From: Gemmatimonadota bacterium
Lineage (GTDB): Bacteria; Gemmatimonadota; Gemmatimonadetes; Gemmatimonadales; Gemmatimonadaceae
Length of the DNA stretch: 64,000 bases
Reading direction: 5' to 3'
Assembly (NCBI GenBank): GCA_016182795.1
Contig: JACPFW010000018.1
Location: 30,778 to 94,777 of the forward strand
In this document: in pieces, positions 59,701-64,000 of the stretch
Position numbering within the stretch: the first letter of the stretch is position 1
Layout: each line of letters begins with the position of its first letter
Notes under the pieces: generated by a model
Told to the model about the DNA's origin: nothing
The model's input: the letters and a program-made list of their open reading frames with translations, nothing else
The model's database searches: none
Made by a program: the position numbers and the translations under genes

Positions 59701-59997
59701 ATGGGGCTGTCCAGCGGCCTCCACGCGCCGGCGCTGAACAACGTGTCGGTGGCGCTGGACATCTTCAACCTGGCGAATTTCATCAACAAGAACTGGGGCC
59801 AGGTGCCGTCGGCCGGCTCCAACTCGGCGCTCACCGGCCCGCTCAACTACTCGACCAAGGAAACCGGGTCGATGGTTGGCGCCACCGGCGTCGCGGCGCG
59901 TCCGAAGTTCACGTTCAACCCGACGTACACGATGTTCAATCGGCAGAACATTTCGTCGAACTACAGAATGCAACTCTCTGTGAGGTATGCGTTCTAG
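56791..59997 (+). CDS. TonB-dependent receptor, Oar-like
   Basis: 1068 residues. Signal peptide MNLFRLRAYLGAAVALLFLAANASFAQ, carboxypeptidase-regulatory domain (about 34-118; SGRVTDASGAPVEGAQVQVR, GRYRVPGLEVGSG), plug region (DFVALTPQISNSG, VKQYQVLLSPYDVRYGNFAGALINAVTKSGTN), then the barrel, ending YRMQLSVRYAF. Resembles Oar-type receptors thought to move oligopeptides or surface polymers. ATG 56791 replaces an upstream start lacking a signal. Family A variant follows its TAG. Confidence 0.9.
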   Translation: MNLFRLRAYLGAAVALLFLAANASFAQVTTGAVSGRVTDASGAPVEGAQVQVRQVSTGLSRGTMTNADGRYRVPGLEVGSGYAVTVRRIGYTPVTRDNVNVSLGQVARVDLQISQAATTLAAVTVSTEIDPVIAPSKTGTGTTVSDSALLRLPSLGRNFTDFVALTPQISNSGPGLSGGGVNNRYNSIQIDGSTESDLFGLGSTGQPGGQARGKSIGLESVKQYQVLLSPYDVRYGNFAGALINAVTKSGTNDWKGSAYWYFRDQEITRAQPYLSDFRQTQTGFSLGGPILKDKVHFFVNPEFQSQKQPASGPYIGLAGATNLPTVADLDRFNAIATQWGLPTSTGGSRMNENPLTNIFIRFDVQGLPFNSSLVLRHNYGKAEDDNFSRSFTGTTFQLLDNGYAFKSDKGATVAQLRSAFSNGWYNEIFAGLTTIRDRRKPFAGGVPQFQARSTTGFDIVSGSERFSHGNELDQDILELTDNLQIPVGNHRFTVGATYSTYKARNLFAQSIFGVWNFNSLDDFSTGKTNQYIVGVPLPTGTDGAVRFNASLLGAYVQDEFNVTPRLVVTAGVRADIPSFADKPPTNPTIVTQFGRNTADIPSGNMTISPRLGFNWDVTGDQKNQLRGGVGVFSGRPAYVWLSNSFQNSGLSGVALLTCNNTAAPVMTTANIANPPQACATGGTASLSATAEVDLANENLKFPQSLRANIGYDRELFDGIVATFEAMYTKGINTLFYQNIALGAPLGTDPHGRLMYGTAPQTPNLKFAGRTTVLDVSNQNKDYSYQLTAGLQRRWRNNWEGSVFYTYSQAFDVQSLGSSTAFSQYRFGRSAGYLPQESTELSHSMFEQPHRVVANGSYAFQKTGTDVSLIYIGESGMQFHYLIGGSSSGDVNGDGIGNDLLYIPKNVTDPNEIIFVQSGANTPQMQADAFEKFISGNKCLAKQRGKIMERHSCDEPFRNFLNLTVRQSLGKMGLSSGLHAPALNNVSVALDIFNLANFINKNWGQVPSAGSNSALTGPLNYSTKETGSMVGATGVAARPKFTFNPTYTMFNRQNISSNYRMQLSVRYAF

Positions 59998-60085
59998 CTG
60001 CAGAGAAAAAGCAGAGAGAAAGCAGAAAGAAAGCAGAGAAGAAGCAGAACTCCGGGGGCCGAGTGGCTCCCGGAGTTCTGCTTTT
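59998..60085. repeat. Family A variant hairpin (GCAGAGA), left copy
   Basis: Starting at the receptor stop: GCAGAGAAAAA, GCAGAGAGAAA, GCAGAAAGAAA, GCAGAGAAGAAG units, then AGCAGAACTCCGGGGGCC-GAGT-GGCTCCCGGAGTTCTGCT (60042-60081), and TTTT. Good terminator for the receptor gene. It ends where the four-helix-bundle gene stops. Confidence 0.85.
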
Positions 60086-60463
60086 CTACCGCAGAATGGG
60101 CTGTCGGGGCAGACGCATGACGCGCGCGCGGAGTCCCACGAGCATCAATCGGATCTCCCGGGCTTCGGTCGCTGCGGCATTCGCTTCGTCGGCCGGTACC
60201 AGTCCACAGTCGCCGGCGATGAGGAGCAGCGTCTGTAGTTCGGCTGCCGACCCGATGGAGATCGACAGGAAGCGAGCAAAGTCACGGTTGGAGCTCCGCA
60301 TTGCCCCTTCCGCGATGTTGGCGGGCACGCTCGCCGAGGCACGAACAATCTGCGGCCATGCGGTCAGGGCAAACGATCCGCGCGCCGTGGCGGCGCGCCG
60401 GTGCAGTGTCGCGGCAAGTGCGCGAGACCGTTTCCAGACGGCCAGCTGTTCGTGCTGGTGCAT
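60086..60463 (-). CDS. Four-helix-bundle protein (S23 / 23S rRNA IVS protein family)
   Basis: 125 residues: LAVWKRSRALAATLHRR, QIVRASASVPANIAEGAMRSSNRDFARFLSISIGSAAELQTLLLIAGDCGL. These helices and the VSIPANIAEG-type motif define the small basic four-helix-bundle family found in 23S rRNA intervening sequences and as stand-alone genes, and related to the retroelement Avd protein. It is flanked on both sides by inverted GCAGAGA arrays, with no other gene inside, suggesting a cassette. Confidence 0.88.
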   Translation of the reverse strand: MHQHEQLAVWKRSRALAATLHRRAATARGSFALTAWPQIVRASASVPANIAEGAMRSSNRDFARFLSISIGSAAELQTLLLIAGDCGLVPADEANAAATEAREIRLMLVGLRARVMRLPRQPILR

Positions 60464-60532
60464 GGACGAAGGATCGGTCCCGGGGCGCAGGGCATCGCCA
60501 TCAATCCACCGCGCACCCCATCAATACATCGC

Positions 60533-60594
60533 CGTCCCCCTGCTTGTTCTCTGCTTTCTCTCTGCTTTCTCTCTGCTTTCTCTCTGCTTCTTCT
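60533..60594. repeat. Family A variant array (GCAGAGA), right copy
   Basis: TGCTTGTTCTCTGCTTTCTC then repeated TCTGCTTTCTC units up to TTCTTCTCT, ending at the LptG TAG (60595-60597). It is the inverted complement of the left copy at 59998-60041, so the four-helix-bundle gene lies between two opposing arms 500 bases apart. Confidence 0.85.
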
Positions 60595-61680
60595 CTAAGT
60601 CCGCACTCTCGCGAGCAGTGCGATCCCAACCGTTCCGAAAACTAGCCCGGGCAACCAGGCCGCCAGATTCGGCGGCACCAGCCCCTTGGAACCGATCGCC
60701 TGGGTGAGCTGCACGAGCATCAGGAAGATCACCGTCGTGCCAAGGCTGATCCCCACGCCGAATGCGGTGCCGCCGCGCTGGGTGCTCGTTGCCAGCGGCG
60801 CCCCGAACAGCATGATGATCACGCACGTCACAGGAATTGCGATCTTCAGCATGCGCCCGACCTTCAGCGCGCCGACGTCGCTCCCCGACCGCTCCAGCGC
60901 CTCGATGAACGCGCCAAGGTCGGCGAACGTCATCTCGTCGGGCACCTTGGAACTGGCCATCAGCGCCTTGGGCTCCTCCGTCATCCGGCGGTCGCGCAGC
61001 GAGTCGAACGCGATGCTGATGTTCATGGAGTCCGTGGGCAGGATGTGCATCACGCCGCTGTGCAGCGTCCACTGCTTGCGGCGTACGTCATACTTGCCGC
61101 TGCGCGCGCTCACAAAGTACGTGGGGTACGCGGCATCCTTCCCCTTCCGCTCCACTACCACCTCGGTCAGCGCGCGCTGCTCCACGTCGGCGCCGCCGAC
61201 CGTGTAGACGCGGCCGCCGTCGGCGGCGTACGTGAAGTTGAACCGCGTGGAACGATTGGAGAACTGGCGTTCCTTCAACAGCTCGACACGCCGCGCGTTC
61301 GTGTATGGCGACACCGCCCCAATGCCCAGTCCGGCAGCCGTCGCCATCAGCGCGCCAAACGCCATGGGCAGGATGAACCGATAGAAACTGATCCCGCTCG
61401 CCTTGGCCGCGGTGATCTCGGAGTGGCGCGTGAAGCTCCCGACCGAGAAGACCGTGGCAAAGAGCACCGCCGCCGGCATCACCAGGAACATCGTGTCCGG
61501 CACACCATAGAGGTACGCGAGCGCGATGTCCTGCGGCCGGAGGTTCCGGTCGAGGTACTTGTCCAGCTTCTCCGTGAGGTCAATGATGATCACGAGCAGC
61601 GGGAACCCCAGCGCCGTGCCGGTGAAGATCTTCACCCATTCGGCGAGGACGTATCGGTCGAGCGGTTTGAGCACTCTCAC
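60595..61680 (-). CDS. lptG: LptF/LptG permease, LptG-like
   Basis: 361 residues: N-terminal helices (VLKPLDRYVLAEWVKIFTGTALGFPLLVIIIDL), the helix pair FLVMPAAVLFATVFSVGSFTRHSEITAAKASGISFYR, a periplasmic beta-jellyroll (YTVGGADVEQRALTEVVV), and two C-terminal helices. Part of the LptBFG transporter that drives LPS to the outer membrane. The GTG start overlaps the lptF stop (GTGA). Confidence 0.9.
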   Translation of the reverse strand: MRVLKPLDRYVLAEWVKIFTGTALGFPLLVIIIDLTEKLDKYLDRNLRPQDIALAYLYGVPDTMFLVMPAAVLFATVFSVGSFTRHSEITAAKASGISFYRFILPMAFGALMATAAGLGIGAVSPYTNARRVELLKERQFSNRSTRFNFTYAADGGRVYTVGGADVEQRALTEVVVERKGKDAAYPTYFVSARSGKYDVRRKQWTLHSGVMHILPTDSMNISIAFDSLRDRRMTEEPKALMASSKVPDEMTFADLGAFIEALERSGSDVGALKVGRMLKIAIPVTCVIIMLFGAPLATSTQRGGTAFGVGISLGTTVIFLMLVQLTQAIGSKGLVPPNLAAWLPGLVFGTVGIALLARVRT

Positions 61681-63320
61681 CGATGCCTCCGCCTGACGAG
61701 GCGCGCCACACGGCGGCGCGCACGGTCGAGCAGCTCCGTCGTCTCGCTGCCGCGGTTCGTTGTCCCCTCGCGCCCGAGGCGCACCATCAGCACCAGCCCG
61801 ATCATGCCAAGGATGATGTTGGCCGTCCACATGCTCCAGAACGGCGTCATGTAGTCGCGGTCGGCCATCGTCTCGCCGACGATCAGCCCCACGTAATACA
61901 GCCCGAAGACGGCCAGCGACACGCCAATCGTCATCCCCACGCCGCCCCGCGGGAAGCGCAGCGCGATGGGCGCGCCGAGGAGGACGAAGACAAAGCACGC
62001 CACCGCGATCGCGAACTTCTTCTCGATTTCCACGGAGTAGCGATCCACGACGTTCGCCGCATTGCCGAATTCGATCTTCAGCCCCTCGGCGAGAATCTGA
62101 GAGGTCGAACCCGACAGCGAATCGCCTGACGCCACCACCTGCCCGTAGTTGGGCGGCATTCCCGCCGGATGCGGCATCGAGGGCGGGGTCGGCGCGGCGA
62201 GCGCCGCCGAGTCCTGCGGCGCGGCGGTCGCCGGTGCCGGCGACTTGGCGGTGTCCTGCGGCGGCGCGGCGATGGCCGTCGCTGGCTTCTTGGTGGTGTC
62301 CTGCGGCGGCGCGGTCGTGACCGTCGCCGGCTTCTTTACGGTGTCCTGCGGTACCGTGGCCGCCGCCGCCGTCTTGATTCCCACCGCGGTCAGCGCCCGA
62401 CAGTACCACGCGCCGAGTCCCGGACGGAAGACCGTCGGCTGCACAGTGAGCGCGAACTTGCGGTCGTAGCGGTACAGCATCTTCCACGTGCTGTCCCGCG
62501 TACGCGCCGAGCGGCCCACCCGATCCTGCAATTCGCAGACGGTCATCTCGCGGTCGCTCTTGTACGCGCTGTCCGGCGACTCGTTCTCGAAGTTGTTGCC
62601 GACCCCGCGCACCTTGATGAAGTCGGTCCTGAAGAAGTTGCGCTGCAGCCGTCCCGGCTCCTGCAGCGACACCTCGGTCATCGAGCCGCTGTACAGCGTG
62701 AGCAGGAGGTCCACCTGGTCCGGCGACAGCTCCAGCAGGCCGCTGTCGGCGTGAATCGCGCGGCGTTTCTGCGGCGGCGACAGATCGTAGATGGTCACGT
62801 CGCGCATCATGCTGGTGGCGCGGTCGATGTGCACCGCCTTCAAGTACAGCTTGCCCGGCGACACCTCGTTGATGATCTGCTCCTTGAACGCCACCGTCGG
62901 CTTCTTGCGCGAGATGTCGCCCGTCAGCGTCGCCAACTGGTGATTGGTGCGCGGCAGGACCTGGTCGTTGAACCAGATCATGAACACCGTGAACCCCATC
63001 GCCGCCACCAGCACCGGCGCCACGAGGCGGTGCATCGAGACGCCGCTCGCCTTGTACGCGGTGATCTCGTTTTCCGACGCCAGCCGGCTGAACGCGTGCA
63101 GGGTGGCCACGAGAATGGCCATCGGCAGCGTCATCGCGATGGTGAACGGGATGGACAGCGCGAAGAACTCGACGATCGCGCGCACCGGCAGCCCCTTGCC
63201 CACCAGGTCGCCGAACTTCTTGGCGACATAGTTGAGCAGCAGCAGCGACGTGAGCGCCGACAGCGCGAACACGAGCGGCCCGACATGCTCCTTCAGGATG
63301 TACTTGGAAGTAATCTTCAC
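61677..63320 (-). CDS. lptF: LptF/LptG permease, LptF-like
   Basis: 547 residues, longer than the family norm (about 360-400). Helices and the SRLASENEITAYKASGVSMHRL segment match LptF. The periplasmic part carries an insertion at about 317-373 of near-tandem PQDTxKKPATxxxAPPQDT units, Pro/Ala/Thr-rich and probably disordered. The C-terminal helices include FVFVLLGAPIALRFPRGGVGMTIGVSLAVFGLYYVGL. First gene of the lptF-lptG pair, divergent from the sprA-like gene. Confidence 0.88.
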   Translation of the reverse strand: MKITSKYILKEHVGPLVFALSALTSLLLLNYVAKKFGDLVGKGLPVRAIVEFFALSIPFTIAMTLPMAILVATLHAFSRLASENEITAYKASGVSMHRLVAPVLVAAMGFTVFMIWFNDQVLPRTNHQLATLTGDISRKKPTVAFKEQIINEVSPGKLYLKAVHIDRATSMMRDVTIYDLSPPQKRRAIHADSGLLELSPDQVDLLLTLYSGSMTEVSLQEPGRLQRNFFRTDFIKVRGVGNNFENESPDSAYKSDREMTVCELQDRVGRSARTRDSTWKMLYRYDRKFALTVQPTVFRPGLGAWYCRALTAVGIKTAAAATVPQDTVKKPATVTTAPPQDTTKKPATAIAAPPQDTAKSPAPATAAPQDSAALAAPTPPSMPHPAGMPPNYGQVVASGDSLSGSTSQILAEGLKIEFGNAANVVDRYSVEIEKKFAIAVACFVFVLLGAPIALRFPRGGVGMTIGVSLAVFGLYYVGLIVGETMADRDYMTPFWSMWTANIILGMIGLVLMVRLGREGTTNRGSETTELLDRARRRVARLVRRRHR

Positions 63321-63429
63321 AGCGTCGGCCCTGGGGCGCGGAACCGGCGAAACCGCCGGTCACGCCGAGGGTTGTAGGGTGTCGGACCGCCCGTATATTC
63401 CACTCGCCGACCGCTCAGAAGCAAGGTCT

Positions 63430-64000
63430 ATGGATGTGCGGTCCTGGCGACGCATGCGGTCGCGCGCCAGGTGGTGCCGTCCCTGCTACCCCGTCCGCCC
63501 TCATTTGGTGCGCGCTCTCCGCTTCCTCGCCGCCTGCATTCTCGCGTTGCCGCTGGCGGCCCAGTCCCAGGGGGTGCCGGCGGACACCGCGCGCCGTCGG
63601 CAGCCCGCCGATACCTCGCGGGGCAAGCAGCCCGCCGACACCGCGCGCCGCCAGCAGGCCGCTGATCTCTTTGGTCCGTACGCCGACCTCGGCCTCATTC
63701 TCAACGGCCGGCTCGAGAGCCGAATCAATCGCACCAAGAACGAGCGCTGCATCAGCAGCCAGCTCTTCAGCCTTGCCTCCCAGTGCAAGGGCACGTTCCA
63801 GCCGCTCTTTGATTTTCAGTTCGACGTGCGGACGGGCGGCGTCGTGGCCGATCGCGTCCACCTCAACGTTGACTACGACAGCAAGCGTGAGTTCGACGCC
63901 TCCAACAACATCCAGGTCTACTACGAAGGCAAGGGCAACGAAGTCCTGCAGAAGCTCCAGGTCGGCAACGTCACCTTCCAGCCGCCCACCAGCCGGTTCA
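63430..64000 (+). CDS. sprA: SprA-like cell-surface/secretion protein (3' partial)
   Basis: N-terminal fragment, open to the window end. Signal region RALRFLAACILALPLAAQS follows an Arg-rich leader; starts at 63430, 63454 or GTG 63508 are all possible. After short repeats of the type RRQPADT it reads LFGPYADLGLILNGRLESRINRTKNERC, then VNVDYDSKREFDASNNIQVYYEGKGNEVLQKLQVGNVTF-type sequence. This matches SprA, the large outer-membrane channel of type 9 secretion. Function is inferred from the N-terminus only. Divergent from lptF. Confidence 0.75.
   Translation, partial: MDVRSWRRMRSRARWCRPCYPVRPHLVRALRFLAACILALPLAAQSQGVPADTARRRQPADTSRGKQPADTARRQQAADLFGPYADLGLILNGRLESRINRTKNERCISSQLFSLASQCKGTFQPLFDFQFDVRTGGVVADRVHLNVDYDSKREFDASNNIQVYYEGKGNEVLQKLQVGNVTFQPPTSRF

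Noticed and set aside
61681..63363. N-terminal half of a 922-codon frame ending in LptG
   Set aside because: Before 61680 this frame is only the shifted reading of lptF; LptG starts at the GTG overlapping the lptF stop.

Overview
The window is GC-rich, gene-dense bacterial chromosome with short intergenic gaps and many 4-bp ATGA/GTGA stop-start overlaps. I infer a Gemmatimonadota-like bacterium. The basis is two long TonB-dependent receptors with carboxypeptidase-regulatory N-domains and C-termini of the RIQYAF / RYAF type, an outer-membrane SprA (type 9 secretion) homologue, the LptF/LptG pair, and lipoprotein-rich surface genes. This rests on protein features only, because no rRNA is present. 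I see no tRNA, rRNA, CRISPR array, insertion sequence or prophage.

Layout. 1-8.6 kb: end of a Ycf46-like AAA ATPase, lactate permease, a small secreted protein, then a minus-strand run of TonB receptor, glycerophosphodiesterase and ABC exporter. 8.8-15.4 kb: a minus-strand block with an NlpC/P60 hydrolase, preQ0 genes queD-queE-queC (queC frameshifted), agmatine-to-putrescine genes aguA-aguB, glycerate kinase, and a peroxiredoxin whose active-site codon is TGA. 15.6-28 kb: Ser/Thr kinase, lipid kinase, lipoprotein, aconitase, patatin-ferredoxin fusion, amino-acid permease plus kynureninase-like enzyme, beta-lactamase-like protein. 28-41.5 kb: psuG, TPR protein, M16 peptidase, a four-gene minus operon (M28 peptidase, AdoMet-decarboxylase-like pseudoenzyme, membrane protein, DUF2461), CRP-like sensor, CDP-alcohol transferase, and a DsbA-VKOR disulfide pair. 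41.6-52.3 kb: acetyl-CoA synthetase, a riboswitch-controlled STAS gene, gamma-glutamyltransferase, pyrophosphatase, aquaporin, flavin reductase, DUF92 protein, M24 peptidase. 52.4-64 kb: two amino-acid permeases, heme O synthase, an Oar-like TonB receptor, a four-helix-bundle gene, lptF-lptG, and the start of a sprA-like gene.

The strongest non-standard signals are these. (1) A peroxiredoxin (14845-15426) is interrupted only by an in-frame TGA at the peroxidatic cysteine of PxxxTxxC and is followed by a bacterial SECIS-like hairpin, so it is a predicted selenoprotein. (2) A GEMM-I-type cyclic-dinucleotide riboswitch, with A at the ligand-discriminating position, lies between a sigma-54-type promoter and a lone STAS gene. 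(3) Two families of stop-codon-abutting nested hairpin repeats exist. Family A is built from an 11-nt CAACAGAGAAA-like unit that is open in all six frames. Family B is built from ATCCTAAGTCC / AAATCCTGAATC words. Family A lets ORFs run through gene ends, producing an apparent TonB-receptor/phosphodiesterase fusion and an ABC transporter without its own stop. A GCAGAGA variant in inverted orientation encloses a four-helix-bundle (S23-type) gene.

The genes suggest an aerobic heterotroph that takes up amino acids and lactate, with periplasmic disulfide formation, LPS export and possible type 9 secretion. Frameshifts in queC and at the receptor end may be assembly errors and should be checked against reads.
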